From: Paraspadella gotoi
Taxonomy: Eukaryota > Chaetognatha
DNA: 64,000 nt
Assembly (NCBI GenBank): GCA_051294375.1
Contig: CM119267.1
Span: 3,159,344-3,223,343, forward strand
Direction: 5' to 3'
In this document: piece after piece, positions 49,372-60,790 of the stretch
How positions within the stretch are numbered: the stretch's first letter is position 1
Layout: the number at the start of each line of letters is the position of its first letter
Notes under the pieces: model-generated
Database searches by the model: none
Told to the model about the DNA's origin: nothing
What the model saw: the letters and a program-made list of their open reading frames with translations, nothing else
Position numbers and translations under genes: made by a program

Positions 49372-49720
49372 AGGGAGATGGGGAGGGAGAGGGGAGGGAG
49401 AAAGGGGAGAGGGGAGGGAGGGAGAGAGGGGAGGGAGTAGGAGGGAGTGAGGGGAGGGAGGGAGGAGGGGAGGAGTGAGGGAGAGAGGGGAGGGAGAGAG
49501 GGGGAGGGAGAGAGGGGAGGGAGGAGGGGAGGGAGTGAGGGGGGGAGTGAGGGAGGGAGAGAGGGGAGGGAGAGAGGGGAGGGAGAGAGGGGAGGGAGGG
49601 AGTGAGGGGAGGGAGGAGGGAGGGGAGGGATGAGGGGAGGGAGAGAGGGGAGGGAGAGAGGGGAGGGAGAGAGGGGAGGGAGGAGGGGAGGGAGAGAGGG
49701 GAGGGAGAGAGGGGGAGGAG
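49372..49720. repeat. G-rich (GGGAGGGAGA)-type tract
   Basis: About 350 bases of almost pure purine with many G3-4 runs, with the strand bias and repetition typical of triplex- or quadruplex-prone DNA. The left arm holds a shorter pyrimidine counterpart. Confidence 0.85.
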
Positions 49721-49945
49721 AGTGAAGCGCTTTCTTAACGCGCGACCTAGATAATCCGAGATTATCGCAAATAAAACAAATCTAAGATTTCAATCTCTAT
49801 TTCTTCTAGATGCCATAATTTTGTGCCCTAATTAATTATTGAATCAAAATCCGTGTTCAACTGCTCTCAAATAAGATATATATTGGAAACCAAACAGTTC
49901 TTAACATGTTAAAACACCTTNNNNNNNNNNNNNNNNNNNNNNNNN
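49721..49945. other. Unrelated spacer and 25-N gap
   Basis: 49721-49920 has no counterpart in copy A. N at 49921-49945, after which copy B resumes. Confidence 0.8.
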
Positions 49946-50502
49946 CTCTCATCCAGCAAGCCAGAATTTTATTGTTGCAAAAGTAACGTCGGGAAAAACA
50001 ACCCTAATCTCTTACCCTAATCCCAACCCTAATCCCACCCTTAATCACAACCCTAATCCTTATCCCTAACCCTAATCCCAACCCTAATCCCTAATATCTA
50101 TCCCCTAAACTAACCTTATCCTTAACCGAAACCCTAAACAAGTAATCCATCGTTCAAATTATCATGGTCGTTTTTGTCATACGGCAAGGGGGTATTGATG
50201 ATTGAAAAGACCCTATATTTCTCGTGACATGACATGACATAACATGATTACATGACTAAAATAACTTTCTTAGCCCGTGCATTTATGACACGCATCGGAA
50301 TTTCGTCTTTTATTCTTTATTGTTATAGGATTTCCTGAAGGCGGCGCTAGCAGTCCCTTCTATTAGAAGTTTTTCTGGTCTTAACAAATGAGCAACCAAC
50401 TATATGCAAGTGATGAATAATTTTATTGACAGACCGATCGACCACCAGACCACCGAAAAGTGACTTATAGAGTAGCTCCGCGAGTACTCGCGACACAACT
50501 AA
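49946..50502 (+). mobile_element. DINE/Helentron-like element, 3' part (copy B)
   Basis: Includes the AACCCTAATCCC array (50003-50140), a GTGACATGACATGACATAAC tract, the GACCGATCGACC segment, hairpin CGCGAGTACTCGCG and CTAA at 50499-50502. Confidence 0.65.
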
Positions 50503-50642
50503 AAAAGATGCAGTAAACGAAATCTGAGTTAGCCCTTAACTCTTGAGAGAGAATGAGTTACCAGATCCAAGATCCGAAATGAGATCAAAATGTGATGAAA
50601 TCAGAGATTTTTTTATCTCATTGGTAGTTAAATAAATGTCAT

Positions 50643-51410
50643 TGTTTTAGAATTATATGTTGGGTTTAATATCCTAGAAGCCCGGGTTCACCCGTTGTTG
50701 TCGGTAGAGTCATTTCACTCTACTCCGTCTTCTCGGCACCGCGTCTCTAATCTCTACGCGCGAAATCTTAGCGCCGGTCAGCTTAATCGGCGTCCCGATG
50801 CTAAGGCTAAGCGTCCGCCATGCCCATTGCTGTGCCAGCGGCGCTGCATCGTGCCATCTTTCTTTACAGTCCCCATAATTTATATCTATAAATTCATTTC
50901 TAACAGCGCAGTGCTTCGCAGCTGACATGCAATTTTCCCTTCGCTGCTGCCTCTTCAATTTTTGCTTGACCTCAGCTCCGTTGGTCTGCCGCATTGACCG
51001 CTCCGCACTGTCCCGCTCCGCAGTTCTGCTGCTGCGTCCCGATCCTCGCTCAATTTTCGCTCCATCGGTCTGCTGCATTGACCGCTCCGTAGTTCTGCTA
51101 CTGCATCTCGATCCTTGCTCAATTTCCGCTCCCTCGGTCAGCTGCGTCGACCGCTACTCCTTGTCTCCCTCTGAATTCTCACGTACCGCCAGCGCCAGCC
51201 AGCCACAGCTCCTTCTGAATTTGTTCTTTCCGCGCCCGCCTCAGCCGCGGCGTCGCCGCCAGTCGTGCACAAACTTGTGCGGCATAAGTTCACCAGACTC
51301 CGATTCAACATTTCACTCATATCTCAAGCATTTTTTTTACCATAATGATTGAAGCGGCAATACGTCCAACTTTGATTCGTCTTTGGTATAATTCTCACCT
51401 CGGCCCGCCA
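50643..51410 (-). repeat. Ty3 3' LTR, copy B (right limit approximate)
   Basis: The outer end TGTTTTAGAATTATATG has no PBS beside it, as expected for a 3' LTR on the minus strand. A purine tract on the minus strand (GGGGAAGGAGGAGAAAGG, 51442-51425) is the likely polypurine tract and limits the LTR on the right. Confidence 0.6.
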
Positions 51411-51616
51411 AAAAACTATAAGTTCCTTTCTCCTCCTTCCCCTGTTTATTCTCGGGCCGTTGACGTTGAGAGAGACGTTGCCACGCCCCCTCAACGAACG
51501 AAAAGGTAAGAGGCGTGACGCAGGGCGTCAAGGAGATGAATTTGTGGTTGACGATGTGTAGAGGTTTGCGTTGGCTCAAGCCGAGCAACCTCGAGCCGGA
51601 GATGAGCGAACGTGCG

Positions 51617-52403
51617 TCAACGTTGTGCGCGTTCCGCGGCATCACTTCCGGTTTGGGATGAAACGAGGTCGCCGGGAACTGCTATGGGTTCGCCATAGAC
51701 TAATTCTGCCGGCGTAGCGCCGACGTCGGGTTTTAAAGAATGGATGGCTAGTAATGAGTACCAATTGCCATTGGTATCGGCGCCCAACGCGATTAGTGAT
51801 TCCTTCAAACGGCGAAGGAATCTCTCGACCAAGCCGTTTGATTGGGGATGGTAAGGCGTAGTAAGGTTATGAGTTAATTCCCATGAGGATAAAAGTTGAC
51901 GCCATGTTGCTGATAAGAATTGGGACCCGCGGTCGGTCGTCACTGTCGCTGGGACGCCGAATGTTGAAATCCAGCCTTGGATGAAGGCGTCGGCGACGGT
52001 TTTGGCGAGAATGTCCTTCATGGGGACAGCGATTGGCCAACATGTAAAACGGTCGACCACGGTTAGAACGTAGTTATATCCGTTCGAGGGAGGGAGACTG
52101 ACAATGTCGATATGAATATGGCTGAAACGTTTATCGGGTAACTCGAACGTGCCGATCTCGGGAATCGTATTGCGGACGACTTTGGCGCCTTGGCAGTCTT
52201 GACATTCCCGCGACCATCTGGAGACGTTGGCACGCATTGAGGGCCACACAAATTTGTCCGCGATGATTTGACGCGTTCTCTCGACGCCGGGATGGCCGAG
52301 ATTGTGGATTGTCTCGAAAACGCGTCGACGCCATGAATAAGGGACAAAAGGTCTGGATGAGCCGTTGCTGACGTCGACGGTGATCGTCGACGTGCAGGGT
52401 AAT
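51617..52403 (-). CDS. Ty3/gypsy integrase fragment
   Basis: Open for about 262 codons after a TAA near 52405. In order: an HHCC zinc-binding module (IHNLGHPG, then CQDC), then the integrase core with Asp in HIDIVSLP, Asp in TTDRGSQF and Glu in NGLVERFLRRLK. A C-terminal segment with ATPAELVYGEP follows. All three catalytic acidic residues are present. This type of integrase inserts LTR-element cDNA. There is no RT or RNase H upstream; gag-like debris lies there instead. The element to its left shares an LTR end with the integrase-less element at 18.7-24 kb. Confidence 0.85.
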
Positions 52404-52841
52404 TATTTCTTTAATGACAGCAGTGCAGCTTTTCTCAGAATATAAACTTGTAAAGATAAATGCTCAGATTTTTGTAGTATCTGAGCGACCAACAATAATA
52501 ACGGCCAACAATATATATAACAGCATAATAAACGCAATAAACGACGATAACTAAACAGTGCTCGATATGTAGTGAATTTGATATTCCCAGCTTAAACGAC
52601 GTCTCCTACTTTTTTAAAGTCACCTTTCAGCTCCCTCACCTCCCTCGTCGCTTTGTTTCCTTGATTTGGTTTTGCTCAGGTTTGACGCCTCGTGTTCTTT
52701 TTTCTCCCGGTTGACTGTGGTGTGGGTTGACGTGGCGTGTTTGGGCGCGGGTGCCTTTGGACTCTTTACGTCGAGTCCCCCACGCCCGCCTTTCTCGGCC
52801 TTTCCTTCCCCTTGCCGGATTATTTTATACGTTTTTTTGCC

Positions 52842-53594
52842 TTATTTGCTCTTATTAATTTTAATTTTAATTCTGTTTTGTTCTCTTCGTCCTTTTTTGG
52901 TTTGGGCCTGGCATTTGTTACTTTGACTTCGGTTTGTCCTCCATGTCTCGTCTGATTTCGGGGTTGATAGATTTCCATCGGCTCCCACCTTTTGGGCGAG
53001 TATCTTCTTCCCCTCAGGGCCAATTCCAACATCCTCTGCCACTTTTGTTCCGCTTCTGGTCATCCCGGCCAATTTTTCTTCATACTCCTTGAGTTCCTGC
53101 TTTCTTGCACTCTCGCTAATTTGGCGCTTCATCTTCAACCACTCGATGTTATTCTCGAGTTGCTGTTGTTGTCCCTTCAGCTTTAGGATTTCCTTTTCCA
53201 TCATATTCATCGTTTGTAATTGCCTATCTGGTTCCCGCGACCGGCTTCTTTCTCCGTATCTGCCTGTTTTTCTGCGATCCTCTCTTTCTCTTTCTCCTCC
53301 CACTCGTCCTCTCGTTGATTATCCCCTGATGTTTCTTCTGATGAAAATCCAGAAGTTTTCCATGGACCAGTTCCTTCTCGTTGCAACCGCCTCCAAGGCT
53401 TCTCTGATACTTTTGACTTCACCCCAAATCCCGAGGAATGCCCATTCATCTTGGCTCCGCGTCACTAGGGAGCCTGAGAAGTCGTGTTTTGCTTTGGCCG
53501 CTGCCTTTGAGACTTCTTCGGACTCTCGCCTTGTTCTGAACGCGTCGATCACCCACTGATTTGATTCGTTTGTATTACTTATTTGGATTTGCAT
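52842..53594 (-). pseudogene. Gag-like / coiled-coil retroelement remnant
   Basis: Pieces in several frames: an N-terminal piece (QWVIDAFRTRRESEEVSKAA), an acidic/basic ERER region, and a coiled coil (MEKEILKLKGQQQQLENNIE). No zinc knuckle is seen. The family is not identified; assignment to a retroelement rests on position between two integrases. Confidence 0.4.
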
Positions 53595-53989
53595 TCGTTT
53601 TTTGTAAATAGTTTTATTTGTTTGTACTCTTTACCTTTGGCCAGTGAGCACCAAACTCAAATTCCTCTTGTTCTTCCTTCTTTACTCCTATTTTGATGAT
53701 GTCCGCATCTTGTTCTATTTCGTTTTTTCTCCCTCTTTTTTTCTTTTCTTTTTTGAACTCGAATTTTCGAAATTTACTATATATCTTATCGTCGTTTTTT
53801 ACTCTTTCGCATCCCGTGTTGATCGGTCGCTACGAGATTTGCTTGCTTTGAATCTTTTCTTTCCAATCTCGTTTTCTTTTATCGCGCCGTTGTGGCGGAT
53901 GTTTGTTTCTCCTCTACTCAAGTTTGAGCGGCATTAGTGATTATTTGTGCCTTCTGATCAATTTTTCATTTATTAATTTTACCATGGCT

Positions 53990-54720
53990 TCTCTGTTGCG
54001 CGCGTCTGTTTCAGTTATCCTTCCTAACCGCCAGACGTCTCATGGAAGGTTGTTTTCTACTACTATCACTAATTTTCCTATTTTCATGTCGTCATATGAT
54101 TTTGTCCATTTTTGTCGTTTTTGGAGAGTTGTCAAATATTCGGTTGACCATCTGGTCCAAAATTCATCCGCTGCTTCTCTTACTTGTTTCCAAGTCGCCC
54201 TCATTCGGTCTCCCTCTTCTGGAGTGTGAGGTAGTAAAGTCAATGCTGTTGACGAGTGGGTATATGGGTATATAAAGTTCATGGGAGATAGTACTGTCTC
54301 TTCGGTTGGATCTGAGGATGTGTATGTAAGGGGTCGATGGTTCAGTATCCCTGATATTTCGCATAGTATTGTCGTAAAAGTGTCTAGATCTGGCTGTTGG
54401 GGCATGGCCGTAGCGATGTGTTTTTTTGCTGATTTTACCATTCTTTCCCAGATTCCTCCCCAATGGAGGGCGTTTGGTGGGCTGAATTTTCATTCTATCC
54501 CTCTCATGGCTACTTCTTCCGTCAGCTCTCTATCTTGTTTCATTGTTGTTAGTTGTTTTTCAATTTTGTTGGCTGCCCCAGTGAAGTTTGTTCCATTGTC
54601 TGATACCAATACTTCCCATCCGGGACAAGAATATAGGGCATTAAGGACGGAGATTGTCGACATATCTTTGAGAACTTCAAATGTGACCGCCCTGGTGGCG
54701 AGGCATGTTAACAGCAACAC
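53990..54720 (-). pseudogene. BEL/Pao integrase, C-terminal half
   Basis: Starts within the integrase core (LLTCLATRAVTFEVLKDMST, then SDNGTNFTGA, the second catalytic Asp). It continues with HWGGIWERMVKSAKK (catalytic Glu region), NHRPLTY and the FWTRWSTEYLTTLQ motif typical of BEL/Pao. Two in-frame TGA codons interrupt it, one at 54490-54492 where the family has a conserved Trp and one near 54037. The N-terminal part with the first catalytic Asp is absent. Not functional. Confidence 0.85.
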
Positions 54721-55045
54721 GTTTATTTGTTTAATATTGCTTCTTTGATTAATTAGTTAGTATTTCATTGATTTTATTGTGTGAATATCTATGTGCTTTG
54801 ATTATTTTATTAAGGTACTAAATATTAGAACGGGAATCACGTGACTTTCAAGAATAAGCATTTAAAATAAACATTTGCGGCGCCATTGGTCTCGGGGTCT
54901 TCAGTCCGTTTGAGGCTCTACGTCTTCGTCCGTCTACCCCCCCCGGGTCCTGGAGGGGTTTCTTTACACTCTTACATCTATGGCTCCAGTTTGCCAAGTT
55001 TAAAAAAGGGGAAAAAACCAAAGAAAGATAAATTATTTAAATTTC
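54721..55045. other. No gene seen
   Basis: AT-rich then a pyrimidine-rich patch (54900-54970). Confidence 0.4.
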
Positions 55046-55105
55046 AACATTTCACTCTGCTCCGTCTTCTCAGCACCGCGTCTCTAATATCTACGCGCAG
55101 AATTT
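55046..55105 (-). repeat. Ty3 LTR fragment
   Basis: TTTCACTCTGCTCCGTCTTC to CTACGCGCAGAA matches 50711-50768 of the LTR. Confidence 0.6.
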
Positions 55106-55572
55106 CATGTGGGAGTCCTCCCACATGGGATTCCTCCCACACATGATTTCTCCCACATGGGATTCCTCCCACGCAGGATTCCTCCCACACGAGATTCATC
55201 CCACTTGGGATTCTTCCCAAAAAAATCAACTTTAGATTCATTAATAAAATTTTTTTTCCCTATTGGACGATGTGGGAGAAATCCCGCGTTGGAGGAATCC
55301 CGTATGAGAGGCATCCTGCGTGGCAGGAATCCTGTGTGGGAGGAATCCCGTGTGGGAGTAATCTTGCGTGGAAGAATTCCCGCATGGAAGGAATTTCGTG
55401 TGGGAGGAATCCCGTGTGGGAGGAATCCCGCTTGGGAGGAAGGCCAAACGTGAGAGAATCCTGCTAGGGAGGAATCCCGCATGGGAGGAATTCCTTTGGG
55501 AGGAATCCCGTGTGGGAGGAAACCCGTGTGGGATGAATCCCGCGTGGGAGGAATCCCATGTGGGAGGGATCC
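55106..55572. repeat. Two inverted 16-bp minisatellite arrays around a spacer
   Basis: The left array (55106-55220) has units like CCCACATGGGATTCCT. The right array (55268-55572) has the reverse complement AGGAATCCCGTGTGGG. They flank about 48 bp of AT-rich spacer. Each unit contains a near-palindrome. All frames are open through repetition. Confidence 0.9.
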
Positions 55573-55585
55573 CAATGGAACCTAA

Positions 55586-56482
55586 ACAGGACCCGTTTGA
55601 ATTGAAATTTACTTTCAATATAGCAGTAACAGTACAATAATTTCAAATAATATGCGAACCACTAAAATCAATCTTGAAAAATACTAGACAACAATAATAG
55701 CAAAGCTACAATGAGAAGAAAAAAAAGGAATGTATTAGTAAGCAACTGCTCACAGTATGATTAATATTATGATATTTAAATATTTTTAATGGCAACTTTA
55801 CGATAATGAAAGTGAACAGAGCAGGCTACATGCCTTGTTCAATAGATAAAAATTCAAAGATCGAGTAATTGCGAACTATACTACAGCTGGTACCCCCTCA
55901 AAACTCCCTTTCCTCTCTTTCCGCCTCAGCCACGAGTTCTTTAAGATCTTGTATGAGGCCACTATGATTTTGGGCGAGGAATCGCCTTAACCCTTCTCTT
56001 CCCCTTTTCAATACTTTTAGTTCAACGTCCCAACGATGACTTGTTTCTAGGAGACGGAAGTAAGATTTTAGTGCGTTATGCACTCCATGGATTAGCCATA
56101 AGTCTTTTTTATACGAATACGCAGCACGGAGCCCCATATCTTCTTCTTGCGTCGCCGGAAGTACAATTAGGTTGAACATCAAGGCTATCCCACAGACACA
56201 GTTTCCCCCGTCGAATAGAAGCGTCGTCCGGTTTAGAAATCGCCCGCAGCAAAGGCTATGATTAATTAAGGATTTATTAATTTTATCTTTATTATATTTA
56301 TGCAATTTTTTATATCACTAAGTTGATTCGTCCATATGCTTATTATGGTACAATGAACACTTAATAAGGTACAGTAATACTGGGCAATGGGCACCTCACA
56401 ATGTATACTTGTATTATTTACTTTATATTATCTTTTTACTAATGAAGATAACTGGATAATCACTGGCAATTCACATCTGTTT
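55586..56482 (-). repeat. Repeat block R, copy 2
   Basis: Matches 24380-25723 with a 430-bp internal deletion. Both copies lie near Ty3 LTR sequence, so R may be part of, or a frequent neighbour of, that element family. Confidence 0.7.
55898..56305 (-). CDS. Unidentified ORF carried by repeat R
   Basis: About 110-135 codons. It contains RFLNRTTLLFDGGNCVCGIA, then LWLIHGVHNALKSYFRLLE, and an acidic end (AEAEREEREF). It opens without a good ATG, so it may be a 3' exon. The copy at 25.1-25.5 kb is frame-broken. No domain recognised. A retroelement accessory or Gag-like protein is one possibility. Confidence 0.35.
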   Translation of the reverse strand: MHKYNKDKINKSLINHSLCCGRFLNRTTLLFDGGNCVCGIALMFNLIVLPATQEEDMGLRAAYSYKKDLWLIHGVHNALKSYFRLLETSHRWDVELKVLKRGREGLRRFLAQNHSGLIQDLKELVAEAEREEREF

Positions 56483-57228
56483 CACAGAACCTATAGCATT
56501 AGGAGGTGTATTAAATCTGGAAATTTTTCCACTCAAAGGCTTAATCAAAAAATCTGTCAAATGTTAAAATTGCCCGTGAGTTTCAAACGAAGAGTAGTTT
56601 ATTGTGATGTTGAAGTTCAACTCTGCATAAATATTATTTTACTTCAAATGTCGAATTACAATACCACATTTTCAAACGTTTATTATTGTTAATCTTACAT
56701 TTTGGGCCAGTTAGGGATTTTTATTTTTATTCTCAAAAATCGATCTTTTATTTCTAATCTGTAACGTCGACTGTCTCGTAGCGACTTCAAAAACGGTAGT
56801 GCAGGGGGGAATTATTTACTAAGCAACTCAAATAAACAAAATACGTCGACGTCGTATAGTAACGCTAGTAAGGCTATGCAAATGCAGTTATCAGCTATTC
56901 AGTAGACGTTTACGACTATTCTTTACAAGGTGCGTATGTGGCTGCGTCCTCATCCTTTTCTCCCTTACTTCCATCATGCACGGCGCGTGATTGCAGAAGC
57001 GGCAATCAGAGATTTTCGCCAATACCGCGTGGACCGTCACTGCCCTTCCGCCTTCACCGATGGTGGTCGCCGCATGGATAAACTCTGCCACATTGTGGTA
57101 CAACCTAAAAATTTAGATCATTTTTATAATTACAACTAGGTTTTTCATTTTACCTTAACACTTTTACCACGTTACCACTTTCAATTTCGCATTTAAATTA
57201 TAATATATTGACCTTTTAATTTTATTTT
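56483..57228. other. No gene seen
   Basis: AT-rich with a GC-richer patch at 56920-57090 that is open on both strands but unrecognised. Confidence 0.35.
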
Positions 57229-57900
57229 NNNNNNNNNNNNNNNNNNNNNNNNNNNNNNNNNNNNNNNNNNNNNNNNNNNNNNNNNNNNNNNNNNNNNNNN
57301 NNNNNNNNNNNNNNNNNNNNNNNNNNNNAGAGAGAGAGAGAGAACGCAGATATCCGGTTTTCTTTTTCTGCCTTTGTTCTCTTTTTTCCTCCTTTTATTA
57401 TCTTTTTTCCTTCTTTCCTTCTCTTTTTTTCTCCTCTTCTTCTCTTTTTTCATCCTTTTCTATTCTTTTTTCGTCCTTTTCTATTCTTTTTTTCTCCTTT
57501 CATTATCTTTTTTCCTTCTTTCCTTCTCTTTTTTCCTCCTCTTCTCTTTTTTCCTCCTTTTCTTATCTTTTTTTCCTCTAATATTTGCCCGCGCCATCTC
57601 TCTTTGGCTTTTCCTCTTTCCCGCCAAAGCTTCCTTCTTCCCAATCAGTCATGAGAGAAAAAATAGATTTTTCTTCTTTTGCTCAATGAAAGGATTTTTT
57701 CTTTTGTATTTGACCATGACGAAATACAAGACTAATATATATATTTACAATGTTCTTATACTTTTATGTTACTTAGTTACATAAGTATTTGCACCAAATA
57801 TGATAAAATAACAGACAGAAAAGGATCTTTCTTTCTTTCTTTCTTTTTTCATTCATTCTTTCTTTCTTTCTTTCTTTCTATCTTTCTTTCTCTTAATCTC
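57229..57900. repeat. Gap and pyrimidine-rich low-complexity DNA
   Basis: N at 57229-57328, a short (GA)n, then TTTTTCCTCCTT-type tracts (57360-57580) and (CTTT)n at 57829-57890. Confidence 0.7.
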
Positions 57901-58224
57901 CGTTCGAACTTTCCCCCATATTTCCCAATTGCGCCCAGCTCCATCACGCTGCAAAAAAAAAGAAACTTCACCAATTCATTCATTCTTCTCAATTCATCTT
58001 TTACAGAAAAAAAAAAGAAAAAAAAAGAAAAAAATAGTTTTCACTTTTCTCTTCTCTTTTTTTTTTGTTCTTTTGTCAAATTGGAATCAAAAACTAGGAC
58101 GAACTATTTTTTTTTTCTTTTTAATTCTGTCGACGCAAACGAGAAAACAAAAAAGCAGACGCTCTTTCATTCAAAAAGCAGACGCTCTTTCATTTTCGTA
58201 TTCATGCGAAATGTGACTCCTTTT
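57901..58224. other. No gene seen
   Basis: A/T-rich low-complexity DNA. Confidence 0.4.
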
Positions 58225-58520
58225 TTATTTGCGCCGCGAGTATTCGCGGAGCCACTCTATAAGTCACTTTCGGTCGGTCGGTCGGTCGCTATGTCTGTCC
58301 GTAGGTCTGTCCCACTTACGTTAAAAATGCATATAATTTGTCTATAGTTCATGAATGCTCATTTGTTAAGACAGAAAAAAACCTAAAATCTAAGAGTCTG
58401 CTAGTGCATGTAATGTCATCTAGCGTCATGCCATGTAATGTCATGTCATGTCATGTCACGAAAAATACACGTGATAAGGCAGTCACTGCGGCGCAACACA
58501 TTTCAATTACCGTTCTTGTT
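58225..58520 (-). mobile_element. DINE/Helentron-like element, compact copy (variant 1)
   Basis: On the minus strand: AACAAGAACGGTAATTG at 58520, TTGCGCCGC, CACGTGTATTTTTCGTG, a CATGACATGACATGACAT tract (about 58430-58458), GTCTTAACAAATGAGC, a GACCGACCGACCGACC tract (58268-58285), and hairpin CCGCGAATACTCGCGG (58234-58249). TTGCGCCGC near the 5' end pairs exactly with GCGGCGCAA at the hairpin. Confidence 0.7.
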
Positions 58521-59610
58521 TTTTCTTTTTTTTTCTCCTTTTTTCTCCTTTTTTTTCGTCTTTTGTTTGTTTGTTTTCGCGTTCAATATTTTTTTTTTCT
58601 TTTTTCCGTTCCCTCTCGTCCTACTTTTATATTTCTGATCCCTTTTTCTTTCTTTTCTTCCATTCGTATTCATTGTAACTTTAGCTTCGATTTTGTTAAT
58701 TCAAAACAGTTTTTTTTCTTCTTTTATATTTTTCATCCAATTATTTATTTTCTTTCTTTAAAAAAATCTAATTGATCTTCGTTTATTTTCTATTCAAATT
58801 ATTNNNNNNNNNNNNNNNNNNNNNNNNNNNNNNNNNNNNNNNNNNNNNNNNNNNNNNNNNNNNNNNNNNNNNNNNNNNNNNNNNNNNNNNNNNNNNNNNN
58901 NNNNNNNNNNNNNNNNNNNNNNNNNNNNNNNNNNNNNNNNNNNNNNNNNNNNNNNNNNNNNNNNNNNNNNNNNNNNNNNNNNNNNNNNNNNNNNNNNNNN
59001 NNNNNNNNNNNNNNNNNNNNNNNNNNNNNNNNNNNNNNNNNNNNNNNNNNNNNNNNNNNNNNNNNNNNNNNNNNNNNNNNNNNNNNNNNNNNNNNNNNNN
59101 NNNNNNNNNNNNNNNNNNNNNNNNNNNNNNNNNNNNNNNNNNNNNNNNNNNNNNNNNNNNNNNNNNNNNNNNNNNNNNNNNNNNNNNNNNNNNNNNNNNN
59201 NNNNNNNNNNNNNNNNNNNNNNNNNNNNNNNNNNNNNNNNNNNNNNNNNNNNNNNNNNNNNNNNNNNNNNNNNNNNNNNNNNNNNNNNNNNNNNNNNNNN
59301 NNNNNNNNNNNNNNNNNNNNNNNNNNNNNNNNNNNNNNNNNNNNNNNNNNNNNNNNNNNNNNNNNNNNNNNNNNNNNNNNNNNNNNNNNNNNNNNNNNNN
59401 NNNNNNNNNNNNNNNNNNNNNNNNNNNNNNNNNNNNNNNNNNNNNNNNNNNNNNNNNNNNNNNNNNNNNNNNNNNNNNNNNNNNNNNNNNNNNNNNNNNN
59501 NNNNNNNNNNNNNNNNNNNNNNNNNNNNNNNNNNNNNNNNNNNNNNNNNNNNNNNNNNNNNNNNNNNNNNNNNNNNNNNNNNNNNNNNNNNNNNNNNNNN
59601 NNNNNNNNNN
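58521..59610. other. T-rich DNA and large assembly gap
   Basis: Low-complexity T-rich sequence, then N at 58804-59610. Confidence 0.9.
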
Positions 59611-60436
59611 AGTCGGTTCGCGGCCATCTGAATTTTTAACGTGCATTTTATCGCGCGCAGTTTTACATGAACCAAACCGATGCGCGCAGATTGCACGCAC
59701 CAAACCGGCGCGAGTAATTCGCATGCACGCTTTGTCTCTTAGATTCACGAGATTAAATCTTAAAGAAAGAAAAAAGTTCACGGTGAGAATCTGGGTCAGA
59801 AGGCGAAGATTCACGCGGAGAAAAAAAAAAGAATCCGTGATTTCGCGAAAACGTGATTATGAGAAAAGAGGGATGTGACGGCGAAGGCGTGGCGAGATAT
59901 GATAGAAAGAAAGGAGACGTGATAAGATAAGGAGAGAAAAGTTCATTCGATAAATGGATAAGGAGTGATAAAAGTGGGACAGGAAAGAGACACGTGACTC
60001 GGTTGTGATAACGTGAAATATCGAAGAGGGCGGTGAGATGGAAAGATATGGAACGATGCCAATTTAAGAGAGGGAATGCAAATACAGGGTGGAAAGAGAA
60101 TACAGGGTGGTAAGCAAATACTAAGTAAAACGCTCTCCTTTGTATCGGCCGCTGATATGAGGATAAGTAGATTGTCCGATATGAGTGTTGAGTAATTGGA
60201 CTTAGACGACGACGGACGACGACGACGACGACGACGACGACGACTGCGGACGACAACGACGTCGACGACGACGACGACGACGACCAAAAAAAAAGAAGAC
60301 ATCGATCGATTTTTCTGCGTCTTCCCTGACATCTGCATTCTGCAATTTTCCATTTTTGTATCTCAAACTTTTTCGTTGGAATCCTCGTTCTATTTGATTT
60401 CGATGAAATTGATACAAACAATATAACAATTATATT
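59611..60436. repeat. Unassigned DNA with a (GAC)n array
   Basis: (GAC)n-type array at 60206-60285, with TACAGGGTGG repeated near 60085. No gene supported. Confidence 0.5.
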
Positions 60437-60525
60437 TCTTGCCCCTGACTTCGGATCGGTTACCGTGGTTTAAGGCCTGTATCACTGTTACAAGAAAATT
60501 ACATAGCAGGACCGCACAAGCTTTT
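60437..60525 (-). repeat. Dispersed repeat family S, core piece
   Basis: The reverse complement contains CTTGTAACAGTGATACAGGC and AGTCAGGGGCAAGA, matching 6010-6066. Confidence 0.5.
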
Positions 60526-60721
60526 AATCAAGAGAAGTCTCACAGTCTAGTTTAGTCACTTCCAAAGTCAATGAAGTGGTATAATATAATATATAATAAA
60601 ATATAATATAATAAAGTATAATATAAAATTTCAAAGAATGTTTAAACTCACTTAAGTATAAGATCATGGAATATTACAATATTCTACTCCGCACAAGCAT
60701 CTAAATACAATGAACTGAATT

Positions 60722-60790
60722 TTACGAAATTGGTACAACCAATATAAAAATAATCCATTAATTTTATAAATAAGCTATCGTACCCCTCTA
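60722..60790 (-). repeat. Dispersed repeat family S, tail piece
   Basis: The reverse complement contains GATAGCTTATTTATAAAATT and TATTGGTTGTACCAATTTC, matching 6067-6123. It is not contiguous with the core piece at 60437. Confidence 0.5.

Larger units (their letters stand above)
47690..49720. repeat. Fold-back palindrome inside copy B
   Basis: Left arm about 47690-48550 and right arm about 48611-49720 are reverse complements, including the GTCGCAGAATAGAAATCTG word at 47832/49345 and the GTTAGTTAGT/ACTAACTAAC tracts. The 60 bases at 48551-48610 are also inverted relative to copy A but have no left-arm partner, so they form the loop. Confidence 0.9.
45993..54394 (+). repeat. Duplicated unit, copy B
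   Basis: Direct copy of 39213-45992, starting immediately where copy A ends. It contains a gap (46513-46692) and is interrupted between 48551 and 49945 by an inverted copy of its own sequence, unrelated DNA and a 25-N gap. Confidence 0.85.

Noticed and set aside
55106-55572. CRISPR-like or coding repeat protein
   Set aside because: 16-bp units are directly adjacent, are inverted halfway, and leave all frames open. No spacers.
55898-56305. Retroviral envelope gene
   Set aside because: No signal peptide, furin-type site, fusion peptide or transmembrane anchor is visible, so I left it unidentified.
58772-59878. 368-codon plus-strand frame
   Set aside because: It is almost entirely N.
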